NCBI RefSeq assembly: GCF_001043115.1
Contig: NZ_LFME01000013.1
Span: 46,477 to 110,476 of the forward strand
Source: Xanthomonas sp. NCPPB 1128
Lineage (GTDB): Bacteria; Pseudomonadota; Gammaproteobacteria; Xanthomonadales; Xanthomonadaceae
Length of the DNA: 64,000 bases
Direction of reading: 5' to 3'
Part shown: positions 48,272 to 56,985 of the stretch, one piece after another
How the letters are laid out: the number at the start of each line of letters is the position of its first letter
Numbering within the stretch: the stretch's first letter is position 1
Notes under the pieces: generated by a model
What the model was told of the DNA's origin: nothing
The model's database searches: none
What the model saw: the letters and a program-made list of their open reading frames with translations, nothing else
Translations under genes and position numbers: made by a program

Positions 48272-51169
48272 TTACGGCTTGGCGGCCGCCGTGGCCTTCG
48301 CCTTGACCGGCTGGCCGTCGCTGTCCAGCACCTGCACCTCGCCCAGCTTCAGTGCGCGCACCGGCGCCTCGATCTGCTTGAGGTCGCCGACGATGACCCA
48401 GGTCATCGCCTGCGGCGCCACGATCTCCTTGATCGCCGCTTCCGCCGCCGGCTGGTCGATCGCTTCCAGGCGCGTCTTCAGCGTCTGCACGTAGTCGTCC
48501 GGGCGGCCGTACTGGACGATGCCTTCCATCGCGCCGAGCACCGCGCCGGTGGTCTCGAAGCTGCCCGGCAGGGCGCGCACGCGCTGTTCCTTGATCTTGG
48601 CGATCTCGGCGGCGGTCAGCGGCTTGTCGCCGACCACGGCCTTGGCTTCCTTGAGGATCTCGGCGGCCGATTCGGCGGTCTTGTCGGTCTGCACCGGGGC
48701 GAAGAACAGGAACGGGCGCTGGCCGATCGCGTCGATCATGAAGCTGTTGGCGCCGTAGGCCCAGCGCTTGTCCTCGCGCAGGTTCATGTTCAGCCGCGAG
48801 GTGAAGGTGCCGCCGAAGGCGCCGTTGGCCACGCCGATGGCCAGGTTGTTCGGCGCCTTGGTCGAGGGCGCCAGCAGGCCGGCCAGGATCAGCGACTGCG
48901 GAGCATCGTCGCGGTTGATCAGGAACACGCGCGGCTTGGGCTGCGCGGCCACCTGCGGCAGGGTCTTGGTCGGGCGCTTGCCGGCCGGGGCCTGCCAGTC
49001 GCCGAACGCGGCATCCAGCTGCGGGATGATCTTGGCCAGGGTGGTATCGCCAGCCACCAGGATGCGCACGTTGTCCGGACGCAGCCAGTTGTTCTGGAAC
49101 GCGCTCAGGTCGCCCGCGGTCAGGCTCTTGATCGCCGCCTCGGTGCCGGTGCCGGTGAGCGGCACGCCGTACGGATGGCTGGGGCCGTACAGCAGCGGCG
49201 GCAGGGTGCGCAGCGCCAGGCCCTGCGGCTGGGTCTTCTCCTGCGCGATCGAGGCCAGCCACTGGCCGCGGATGCGCTCGATGTCGTCGGCCTTGAACGC
49301 CGGGTTGCGCACGATGTCGGCGAACAGGTCCAGCGACGGCGCCAGCTGGTCGTTGAGCGCGTTGAGCGAGGCATCGCAGCTGTCCAGTTCGCAGGACACG
49401 CTGGTCATCGCACCCAGGCGCTGGCGGCGCTGCGCCACGTCCACCGAATCCAGATTGCGGGTGCTCTCGTTCATCAGCGCCGCGGTGAAGTTGGCGGTGC
49501 CGAGCTTTCTGCCGCGGTCGGTCGCGTAACCGGCGTCGAACAGCAGCTGGATCTGCGTGACCGGGATGGTGTGGCGCTCGGCCAGCACCACCTCGATGCC
49601 GTTCTTGAGCTTGCCGCGCTGCAGCTGCGGGAAGCTCAGGCTCGGGAACTGGCTGGTCTCCGGCACGCCGGCGGTGCGGTCCACCTGCGACTTGCCGACG
49701 CTGTAGTTGGCCTTGGCGGGCACCTTGGGTGCGGGCTTGCCCGGGGCCGCCGCCAGCGGCTTGACCGCCTTGTCCTCGGCCGCCGGATCGAAGCCCTCCG
49801 GCGCCGGCAGCACGGTCAGCAGGTAGTCGCCCTTGCCGAACCAGGTGTCGGCGGCCTTGCGCACGCTGGCGACGGTGGCGTCCTGCGCGCGTTCCAGATC
49901 CTTCTTGTAGGCGCCCGGATCGTTGCGGTAGACCTGGCCCTCGGCCAGCACGGTGGCCTTGCCGCCGAAGCCGCCGACCTTCTCCAGGCCGCGCACGAAG
50001 CCGGCGCGGTAGCCGACCTGGGCGCGCTGCAGTTCGTCGGCGGTGGGGCCTTCGGCGAGGAACTTCTGCAGTTCGTCGGCGATGGCGGCCTCGACCTTGG
50101 CCGGGTCCACGCCTTCCTTCACGTCGGCGGTGATCTGCAACTGGCTGGCCAGCGCGAACGACTGCAGGCCGGCGGAGACGTCGTCGGCCAGCTTGTCGCG
50201 GTAGACCAGGCGCTGGTACAGGCGGCTGGTCTTGCCGCCGCCGAGCACGGTGGTGGCCAGGTCCAGCAGCACCGCGTCGTCGGTGCCCAACTGCGGCGCC
50301 ACCCAGGTGCGGTAGATGCGCGGCTGCGCGACGTGGTCGTGCTGCACGCCGCGGGTCTGCTTGGCCAGCGGGGTGATCCACGGCTGCTCGCGCGGCACCG
50401 GCCGGCCGGCGGGGATGTCGCCGAAGTACTGCTCGGCCTTGGCGCGGGCCTGCGCCACGGTGATGTCGCCGGCCAGCACCAGGGTGGTATTGGCGGCGCC
50501 GTAGTTGTCGTGGAACCACTGTTTGACGTCGTCCAGCGAGGCCGCGTCGAGGTCGGCCATCGAGCCGATGGTGTCGTGCTGGTACGGATGGTTGGCCGGG
50601 AAGATGTTGGCCAGGATGTTCTCGTCGACGCGGCCGTAGGGGCGGTTCTGGCCCTGGCGCTTCTCGTTCTGGACCACGCCGCGCTGGGTGTCCAGTTCCT
50701 TCTGGCCGATCGCGCCGAGCAGGTGGCCCATGCGGTCCGATTCCATCCACAGCGCCGTGTCCAGCGCGGTGGTCGGCACGGTCTCGAAGTAGTTGGTGCG
50801 GTCGAACCAGGTGGTGCCGTTCATGTCGGTGGCGCCGACCTTCTCGAACGGCTGGAAGTAGGTGCCCTTGTGGTTCTCCGAGCCGGAGAACATCAGGTGC
50901 TCGAACAGGTGCGCGAAGCCGGTCTTGCCGGCCGGCTCGTCGCCTGAGCCGATGTGGTACCAGATGCTCACCGCCACCACCGGCGCCTTGTGGTCCTCGT
51001 GCACCACCACGGTCAGGCCGTTGGGCAGGGTGAAGCGGGTGTAGGCGATCTCCGGCGCGGTCGCCTGGCCCGGCGTGGCCGCGGCCAGGGCCGACTGCGC
51101 GGCGACCAGGGCGGCGCCGGTACCGAGGGTGAGGATGCTGGAGATCAACAGCGACAAGGGACGGAGCAT
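48272..51169 (-). CDS. M16 family zinc metalloprotease, two-domain
   Basis: A 965-residue exported insulinase/pitrilysin-type peptidase. A signal peptide covers about residues 1-30. The inverted zinc motif HLFEH is at 87-91 in the first M16 domain, with the downstream Glu of the third ligand in the LDTQRGVVQNEKRQ stretch. A second, inactive-type M16 domain begins near residue 510 (LKNGIEVVLAERHTIPVTQI) and lacks HxxEH, which is normal for this fused architecture. It probably degrades peptides in the periplasm. It carries its own terminator-like hairpin; part of its 3' end is duplicated at 46.8 kb. Confidence 0.93.
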   Translation of the reverse strand: MLRPLSLLISSILTLGTGAALVAAQSALAAATPGQATAPEIAYTRFTLPNGLTVVVHEDHKAPVVAVSIWYHIGSGDEPAGKTGFAHLFEHLMFSGSENHKGTYFQPFEKVGATDMNGTTWFDRTNYFETVPTTALDTALWMESDRMGHLLGAIGQKELDTQRGVVQNEKRQGQNRPYGRVDENILANIFPANHPYQHDTIGSMADLDAASLDDVKQWFHDNYGAANTTLVLAGDITVAQARAKAEQYFGDIPAGRPVPREQPWITPLAKQTRGVQHDHVAQPRIYRTWVAPQLGTDDAVLLDLATTVLGGGKTSRLYQRLVYRDKLADDVSAGLQSFALASQLQITADVKEGVDPAKVEAAIADELQKFLAEGPTADELQRAQVGYRAGFVRGLEKVGGFGGKATVLAEGQVYRNDPGAYKKDLERAQDATVASVRKAADTWFGKGDYLLTVLPAPEGFDPAAEDKAVKPLAAAPGKPAPKVPAKANYSVGKSQVDRTAGVPETSQFPSLSFPQLQRGKLKNGIEVVLAERHTIPVTQIQLLFDAGYATDRGRKLGTANFTAALMNESTRNLDSVDVAQRRQRLGAMTSVSCELDSCDASLNALNDQLAPSLDLFADIVRNPAFKADDIERIRGQWLASIAQEKTQPQGLALRTLPPLLYGPSHPYGVPLTGTGTEAAIKSLTAGDLSAFQNNWLRPDNVRILVAGDTTLAKIIPQLDAAFGDWQAPAGKRPTKTLPQVAAQPKPRVFLINRDDAPQSLILAGLLAPSTKAPNNLAIGVANGAFGGTFTSRLNMNLREDKRWAYGANSFMIDAIGQRPFLFFAPVQTDKTAESAAEILKEAKAVVGDKPLTAAEIAKIKEQRVRALPGSFETTGAVLGAMEGIVQYGRPDDYVQTLKTRLEAIDQPAAEAAIKEIVAPQAMTWVIVGDLKQIEAPVRALKLGEVQVLDSDGQPVKAKATAAAKP

Positions 51170-51330
51170 GGGCCGGGCCTGAGTGTGGACAGTGCGCCAG
51201 CATAGAGGGGCGGCGGCGGCCGCGGGAACGTGACTGATGGCACACCGCGGGGTGCCCGGGTGGAGGCGGTACCACGCATGGCCACGCGGGGAGCGTGGCC
51301 GTGCGTGGCCTCAGGAATGCAGCGCAGCGC

Positions 51331-52791
51331 TCAGCGCGCGGCGCAGAAGCCGAACTCGGCGGTCGCGCCGGGGGCCAGGGTCTTGTTCCAGTCCACGCCG
51401 CTGGCGCTGAGCGTGGTGCCCGATTGCGTCCAGGTGGCGTTCCACAGGTTGTTGACCGTGCCGCTGATCGACAGGGTGGCGGTCCAGTCGCCGCTGCTGG
51501 CGCCGGTGTTGGTCACCTGCACACGGTTGCAGTACCCGGCGTTCCAGTCGCTGTCGACCAGCACCTTGGTGCTGAAGCTGCTGCCGGACGGCGGCGGCGT
51601 GGGCGTTGTGCCGCCGCCATTGCCACCACCGTTACCGCCCCCACCGCTGCCACCGCTGCCACCGCCACTGCTGCCGCCGTCCCAGAGCTTCTTCAGCAGG
51701 GTCACCTTGTCGTTGCGCACCGTGCTCCAGTCGTCGTTGAGGATGCCGCCGGTGTCGCCGCTGTTCGGGTTCCACGACCAGTAGAAGCCGCTGTGGATGC
51801 CCTTGCCGATCAGGTAGTCGACCAGCGCGTTCTGCCACTGCACGTCCAGCGGGTTGCCCTGGCCGTACTTGCCGCCGAACTCGCCCAGCAGCAGCGCGTG
51901 GCCGGCCTGGGCGAACTGGCCGAAGTGCTGCTCCCAGATCGCCGGCATGTTGGCCGGGAAGTTCGACGCGCTGAAGTAGGGCTGCATGTAGACGTCCGGC
52001 CCGTACACGTGCGGGGCGAGCAGCAGGCGATTGGCCGGAATGGCCAGCGGCGTGCAGGCCAGCGGTTCCAGGTTCTCGCCCCAGAAGTGGGCGGTGTTGC
52101 TGGAGCAGGTGGACGTGTTGGAAATGCCCTCGACCACGATCAGCCAGTTCGGCGCCGCGTTCAGCACCACCGCCGACGCGCGTTCTGCCGCCTTGTTCCA
52201 GTCGGTGGCGGCATTGCCGCTGCCCCAGGTGGCGGCGCCGTGCGGCTCGTTCTTCAGGTCCAGGCCGATCACCCCCGGCACCGACGCGTAGCGCTTGGCG
52301 ACGAAGCTCAGATCATTCAGCCATTGCTGCTCGCTGTAGCTGCCGGTGTACCAGAGTTCGGAGATCGCGTTGCAGTCCGGGGTGTGGTGGTCGAGCAGCA
52401 CGTACATGCCGCGGCTGCTGAGTTCGTTGATCACCTTGTCGAGCAACTGCAGCGAGTTCAGGCCCTGCAGATCCGGGTTGCGGCTGTAGTCGATGCTGCC
52501 GGGCGAGACCGCCTGCAGCGTCTGCGGGCAGAACGGCAGGCGCACGGCGTTGAAGCCCAGGCCCTGCATCTGCGTGATCATGTCCTTCCAGTTGCGCGCC
52601 CACAGGCCGTGCACGGTGTGCTGCGAGGTTTCGAAACCGAACCAGTTGACGCCACGCAGCTGCACGGCGTTGCCGGCGTCGTCCACCACCTTGCCCTGCT
52701 GGATGGCGTAGCTCCAGGCCGAGCCGCTGGCGATCACGAGTGCCGCGGCCAGCAGGCAGCGGGTGAGGCGGGAATGCAGGGATCGATTCAT
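51331..52791 (-). CDS. Secreted GH5 endoglucanase with CBM2 (EngXCA type)
   Basis: A 486-residue cellulase that cleaves beta-1,4-glucan internally. A signal peptide ends near GSAWS; the GH5 domain contains LRGVNWFGFETSQHTVHGLW, acid/base Glu182 in LKNEPHG and nucleophile Glu304 in LLGEFGG. A Gly/Ser linker (GGSSGGGSGGSGGGGNGGGN) leads to a C-terminal CBM2 of about 100 residues (VDSDWNAGYCNRVQVTNTGA; SGVDWNKTLAPGATAEFGFC) with the usual terminal disulfide. The next gene is a close paralog in the same orientation. The enzyme type is a known Xanthomonas plant-cell-wall-degrading factor exported by type II secretion. Confidence 0.93.
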   Translation of the reverse strand: MNRSLHSRLTRCLLAAALVIASGSAWSYAIQQGKVVDDAGNAVQLRGVNWFGFETSQHTVHGLWARNWKDMITQMQGLGFNAVRLPFCPQTLQAVSPGSIDYSRNPDLQGLNSLQLLDKVINELSSRGMYVLLDHHTPDCNAISELWYTGSYSEQQWLNDLSFVAKRYASVPGVIGLDLKNEPHGAATWGSGNAATDWNKAAERASAVVLNAAPNWLIVVEGISNTSTCSSNTAHFWGENLEPLACTPLAIPANRLLLAPHVYGPDVYMQPYFSASNFPANMPAIWEQHFGQFAQAGHALLLGEFGGKYGQGNPLDVQWQNALVDYLIGKGIHSGFYWSWNPNSGDTGGILNDDWSTVRNDKVTLLKKLWDGGSSGGGSGGSGGGGNGGGNGGGTTPTPPPSGSSFSTKVLVDSDWNAGYCNRVQVTNTGASSGDWTATLSISGTVNNLWNATWTQSGTTLSASGVDWNKTLAPGATAEFGFCAAR

Positions 52792-52980
52792 CGCGGTGCT
52801 CCGATGGCGGCCGGCGCGGAGCGCGCCGGCCAAAGGGGGGCGGATGCTTGGCGGCGATGATCGGCAGTGTCCGCCGTGGCGGCCGTGACTGCCGTTGCAG
52901 AAGACAGGCTTGTCCACGGATTGCGCGCAGGCGCTGCGATGTGCCGGCGGACGGGCAGGAGCGTGGCGCAGAACGCAGAA

Positions 52981-53018
52981 ACGCCAACGGCAGCGTCGGA
53001 GGACGCTGCCGTTGGCGT
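52981..53018 (-). terminator. Strong hairpin between the two endoglucanase genes
   Basis: A perfect 17-bp stem (ACGCCAACGGCAGCGTC at 52981-52997 with its complement at 53002-53018, loop GGAG), about 38 bases past the stop of the upstream endoglucanase on the minus strand, followed by a short TTT. A second hairpin, CCCCGCGC/GCGCGGGG, lies at 53023-53041. It separates the paralogs into two transcripts. Confidence 0.8.
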
Positions 53019-53055
53019 GTTACCCCGCGCGGTGCGCGGGGCGATGGCGCCGTCT

Positions 53056-54459
53056 TCAGCGGGCGGCGCAGAACCCGAACTCGGCGGTGGCGCCGGGGGC
53101 CAGGGTCTTGTTCCAGTCCACGCCGCTGGCGCTGAGCGTGGTGCCCGACTGCGTCCAGGTGGCGTTCCACAGGTTGTTGACGGTGCCGCTGATGGACAGG
53201 GTGACCGCCCAGTTGCCGGTGGCGCTGCCACTGTTGGTCACCTGCACGCGTTCGCAGTAGCCGGCGTTCCAGTCGCTGTCGACGATGATCTTGGTGCTGA
53301 AGCTGGCGTTGCCCGGTGCCGGGGTCGGCGTGGTGCCGCTGGTGTCGCCCCACAACCGCTTCAGCCCGGCCATCTTCTCGCTGCGCACGGTGGTCCAGTC
53401 GTCGTCCAGCACGCCGCCGGTGTCGCGGCTGTTGGGGTTCCACGCCCAGTAGAAGCCGCTGCGGATGTTCTTCTTGATCAGGTAGTCGATCAGCGCCTTC
53501 TGCAGGACCGGGTCCTGCGCCTGGTTGCGGCCTTCGTTGCCGCCGAATTCGCCGATCATCATGGCGTAGCCGCGCTGGGTCAGCTGGCCGAACTGGCGCT
53601 CCCAGATCGCCGGCATGTTGGCCGGGAAGCTGCCGTCGCCGAAGTAGGGCTGCCAGTTCACGTCGGGGCCGTACACGTGCGGGGACAACAGCAGGCGGTT
53701 GGCCGGCACGTTGAGCTTGGTGCAGGTCAGCGGTTCCAGGTTGCCGCCCCACCAGTAGCCGTCGCTGCTGGAGCAGGTCGGGTTGTCGGTGATGCCCTCG
53801 ACCACGATCAGCCACTTCGGCGCTACCTTCAGCACCGCCGCCGAGGCGCGCTCGACCGCCTTGTTCCAGTCGGTCTTGAGGTTGCCGGTGCCCCAGGTGT
53901 TGCGGCCGTTCGGCTCGTTCTTCAGGTCGATGCCGATCACGCCCGGCACCGCCGCGTAGCGCTTGGCCACGAACGTCAGGTCGCTGAGCCACTGCTGCTC
54001 GCTGTAGGAGTCGGTGTACCAGAGCTCGGAGATGCCCTGGCAATCGGGCGAGTGGTGGTCCAGCAGCACGTACATGCCGCGGCTGCTGAATTCGTTGACC
54101 ACCTTATCCAGGACCTGCAGCGAATTCAGGCCCTGCAGGTCCGGGTTGCGGCCGTAGTCGATGCTGGTCGGGGCGACGCCGCGCAGGGTCTGCGGGCAGA
54201 ACGGCAGGCGCACGGCGTTGAAGCCCAGGCCCTGCATCTGCGTGATCATGTCCTTCCAGTTGCGCGCCCACAGGCCGTGCACGGTGTGCGCGCTGCCTTC
54301 GAAGCCGAACCAGTTGACGCCGCGCAGCTGCACCGCGTTGCCGCGGTCGTCCACCACCGTGCCTTTGCTGATCGCGTAACTCCAGGCCGAGCCGCTGGCG
54401 GCCAGCAGCGCGGCGGCCAGCACGCAACGGGTGATGCGGGTGAGGGGGGACATCGACAT
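53056..54459 (-). CDS. Secreted GH5 endoglucanase with CBM2, paralog
   Basis: A 467-residue paralog of the next gene downstream. Signal peptide ends near GSAWS; catalytic Glu182 (LKNEPNG) and Glu304 (MIGEFGG) fall at the same residue numbers as in the paralog. The linker is short (DTSGTTPTPAPGNASFS) instead of the long Gly/Ser linker. The CBM2 C-terminal 60 residues are identical at protein level to the paralog's over a long stretch (from LSISGTVNNLWNATWTQSGT on). The start at 54459 is the first of two close ATGs. Confidence 0.93.
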   Translation of the reverse strand: MSMSPLTRITRCVLAAALLAASGSAWSYAISKGTVVDDRGNAVQLRGVNWFGFEGSAHTVHGLWARNWKDMITQMQGLGFNAVRLPFCPQTLRGVAPTSIDYGRNPDLQGLNSLQVLDKVVNEFSSRGMYVLLDHHSPDCQGISELWYTDSYSEQQWLSDLTFVAKRYAAVPGVIGIDLKNEPNGRNTWGTGNLKTDWNKAVERASAAVLKVAPKWLIVVEGITDNPTCSSSDGYWWGGNLEPLTCTKLNVPANRLLLSPHVYGPDVNWQPYFGDGSFPANMPAIWERQFGQLTQRGYAMMIGEFGGNEGRNQAQDPVLQKALIDYLIKKNIRSGFYWAWNPNSRDTGGVLDDDWTTVRSEKMAGLKRLWGDTSGTTPTPAPGNASFSTKIIVDSDWNAGYCERVQVTNSGSATGNWAVTLSISGTVNNLWNATWTQSGTTLSASGVDWNKTLAPGATAEFGFCAAR

Positions 54460-54617
54460 CTCTGCAGGTCTCCGGAAGTGGGCCGGCCCCGCAGTCGGAG
54501 CGGCCCAGGTGATGGTGGGGATGAAGCACTCCGCGCTCGGCTCGGGTGGAAGCGGGGGCGGGCGCACGGATCGGCGTGGCCACCGATCCCCGCGGCCCCG
54601 CGATGCGCGAGCGCGGC

Positions 54618-54672
54618 ATTAGAGCATGTTCAGTTTCATATTTGAGTGGTTTATCACAATAAATTTTTGCGA
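54618..54672. promoter_or_regulatory. AT-rich promoter region
   Basis: A conspicuous AT-rich stretch (including CAGTTTCATATTTGAG and ATCACAATAAATTTTT) in the 303-base gap between the divergent endoglucanase and M28 peptidase genes, in an otherwise very GC-rich region. It probably holds promoter elements for one or both genes; exact -35/-10 boxes are not assigned. Confidence 0.5.
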
Positions 54673-54762
54673 CAGCGCACGTATGGCGGTCATTCGGCCC
54701 ACCCTGGCCCGGGTTGCGCACCGCTACACTCGACGTTCTTTGTGTCCGCCGAGGGGAACTCC

Positions 54763-56436
54763 ATGAAACGACCGATCGTGAGCCTGCTGGCCCTGGCGCT
54801 GTCCGGCGCCTGCGTGGCGGCGCCGCCGTCCGCACCGACCTTCGACACCAAGCGCCTGTCGAACGACGTCAAGACCCTGGCCTCCGACGCCTACGAGGGC
54901 CGCGCCCCGGGGTCGGCGGGCGAGGAGAAGACCGTGGCCTACCTCAGCGCGCAGTTCCAGGCCGCCGGCCTGCAGCCGGGCGGTGACCTGCGCGACGGCA
55001 AGCGCCTGTGGACCCAGGCGGTACCGCTGCGCCGCGCCGACATCGTCGGCACCCCGCGCCTGGCCATCGCCAGCGGCGACCAGCGCCAGGCCCTGACCCA
55101 GGGCCAGCAGATCGCCGTGCGCGCCGCCCTCGACGGCAGCAGCCAGGTGACCCTGGACGGTGCGCCGCTGGTGTTCGTCGGCTATGGCGTCAAGGCGCCG
55201 GAGCGTGGCTGGGACGACTTCAAGGGCGTGGACCTGAAGGGCAAGATCGCGGTGGTGCTGATCAACGACCCCGATTTCGAGACCGGCAAGGGCGCGTTCG
55301 ACGGCAAGGGCATGACCTACTACGGCCGCTGGACCTACAAGTTCGAGGAAGGCGCACGGCAGGGCGCGGCCGGCGTGCTGATCGTGCACGAGACCGCACC
55401 GGCGTCCTATGGCTGGGCCACCGTCGCCAACTCCAATACCAACAGCATGTTCGACGTGGTCCGCGACGATCCCAAGACGGTGCACCCGGAACTGGAGGGC
55501 TGGATCCAGCGCGACCTGGCGGTGGACCTGTTCAAGCGCGCCGGGCTGGATTTCGATGCGCTGAAGAAGCAGGCGCAATCGCGCGACTTCAAGCCGGTGG
55601 AACTGAAGGGCGAGCGCCTGTACGCCGACTACGCGGTGAAGTCGGAGGTGATCACCTCGCGCAACGTGGTCGCGCGGCTGCCCGGCACGACCCACCCGGA
55701 CGACACCCTCATCTACACCGCGCACTGGGATCACCTGGGCGTGGGCGCGCCCGACGCCAAGGGCGACCGCATCTTCAACGGCGCGCTGGACAACGCCAGC
55801 GGCGTCGCCGCGCTGCTGGAACTGGCCCGCGCCTTCGCCAAGGGCCCGGCGCCGCAGCGCTCGGTGGTGTTCATGGCGGTCACCGCCGAGGAGAAGGGCC
55901 TGCTCGGCTCGGAGTACTACGCGTCCAAGCCGCTGTATCCGCTGGCGCGCACGGTGGCGGTGATCAACATGGACGGCATGAGCCCGTTCGGGCCGTCGCG
56001 CGATTTCGGCATCTACGGCACCGCCAAGCTGGAACTGCTCGACGACCTCAAGCGCGTGGCAAAGGGTTGGGATCTGCGCTACACGCCCGATCCGAAGCCG
56101 GAGGCCGGCTACTTCTTCCGCTCCGACCACTTCTCCTTCGCCAAGCGCGGCGTGCCGGCGCTGTCCTTCGCCGCCGGCCAGGACTGGGTGGACGGCGGCG
56201 TGGCGGCCGGCAAGGCCGCCTCGGACGACTACACCGCCAAACGCTACCACCAGCCTGGCGACGAGTGGCAGCCGAACTGGACCTTCGCCGGCGCCGCGCG
56301 CGACATGCAGGTGCTGTACACGCTGGGCGAGGAGCTGGCCAATTCGCCGCAGTGGCCGAACTGGAGCCGCGACTCCGAGTTCCGCGCCACCCGCGACGCC
56401 AGCGCCGCGCAGCGCCAAGCCGCGCCCGCCAAGTGA
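54763..56436 (+). CDS. Exported M28 family aminopeptidase
   Basis: A 557-residue zinc aminopeptidase with a leader (MKRPIVSLLALALSGACVAA). A PA-type inserted domain (about 100-260; LVFVGYGVKAPERGWDDFKG, LKGKIAVVLINDPDF) precedes the catalytic M28 region with the metal-binding stretches YTAHWDHLGVG, FNGALDNASGVAALLELARA, FMAVTAEEKGLLGSEYYASK, INMDGMSPFG and FFRSDHFSFAKRGVPALSF. All expected ligands appear present. A GAGGGGA RBS supports the start. It releases amino acids from peptides in the periplasm or outside; a Cys at residue 17 does not form a standard lipobox. Confidence 0.93.
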   Translation: MKRPIVSLLALALSGACVAAPPSAPTFDTKRLSNDVKTLASDAYEGRAPGSAGEEKTVAYLSAQFQAAGLQPGGDLRDGKRLWTQAVPLRRADIVGTPRLAIASGDQRQALTQGQQIAVRAALDGSSQVTLDGAPLVFVGYGVKAPERGWDDFKGVDLKGKIAVVLINDPDFETGKGAFDGKGMTYYGRWTYKFEEGARQGAAGVLIVHETAPASYGWATVANSNTNSMFDVVRDDPKTVHPELEGWIQRDLAVDLFKRAGLDFDALKKQAQSRDFKPVELKGERLYADYAVKSEVITSRNVVARLPGTTHPDDTLIYTAHWDHLGVGAPDAKGDRIFNGALDNASGVAALLELARAFAKGPAPQRSVVFMAVTAEEKGLLGSEYYASKPLYPLARTVAVINMDGMSPFGPSRDFGIYGTAKLELLDDLKRVAKGWDLRYTPDPKPEAGYFFRSDHFSFAKRGVPALSFAAGQDWVDGGVAAGKAASDDYTAKRYHQPGDEWQPNWTFAGAARDMQVLYTLGEELANSPQWPNWSRDSEFRATRDASAAQRQAAPAK

Positions 56437-56972
56437 GCCATGCCGCATTGCCGCCTGCGTCGCAGGCGGCTCCGGAGCCGCTGCCGGGTACGCTCGCGGA
56501 AGGGACCGATCAGGCCGACATGGACGCGGGCAACGACCCGCTGCCGCGCTGGCTGGTCGGTGTCGGGGTGGTGATGACCTTCCTGTTCGTCGGCCCGCCG
56601 CTGGGCACCCTGGTGGTCGGGTTGCCGGTGGCGATCGCGCTGACCTGGGGGCAGAGCCTGGTCACCGATACGCTGCCGGTGCTCCTGCTGATGGCGATGT
56701 TTTCCTACGTCTTCGGCGCCTTGCCGGCACTGCTGACCGGTCTGTTCGCCGCACGCGCCTGGCCCCGCCTGCGCGGCTGGCGCGCGCATCTGCGTCTCGG
56801 CCTGATCGGGGCGGGCACCTCGGCGGTCTGCATCGCCGCGGTGCTGGCTGTGTTCGACAGACGTTACGCCCCGTTCCACCAGAGCGCCATCGCAGTGGGC
56901 CTGTGCGCGTTGGCCGGTTTCGTCGGCGCCCTATTGTCGTCGCGCGCGCTGCAATTCCTGCGCGGCGGTTGA
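56433..56972 (+). CDS. Hypothetical four-helix membrane protein
   Basis: A 179-residue protein with a hydrophilic Pro/Ala N-terminus of about 37 residues and four membrane segments (LVGVGVVMTFLFVGPPLGTL; LPVLLLMAMFSYVFGALPAL; LIGAGTSAVCIAAVLAVF; IAVGLCALAGFVGALL). No family is recognised. The GTG at 56433 overlaps the M28 peptidase stop by 4 nt, so it is probably translationally coupled to it. Confidence 0.7.
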   Translation: MSHAALPPASQAAPEPLPGTLAEGTDQADMDAGNDPLPRWLVGVGVVMTFLFVGPPLGTLVVGLPVAIALTWGQSLVTDTLPVLLLMAMFSYVFGALPALLTGLFAARAWPRLRGWRAHLRLGLIGAGTSAVCIAAVLAVFDRRYAPFHQSAIAVGLCALAGFVGALLSSRALQFLRGG

Positions 56973-56985
56973 GCGCCGCCGCGGC

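Noticed and set aside
47882..50947. Plus-strand open frame of about 1020 codons opposite the M16 gene
   Set aside because: Antisense to a recognised protease and with shadow-like composition; no domain is visible.
47823..51275. Minus-strand open frame of 1150 codons over the M16 gene in a second frame
   Set aside because: It overlaps the M16 protease gene in another frame and has a low-complexity Arg/Gly/Ala composition, while the 965-codon frame has a signal peptide and HxxEH.
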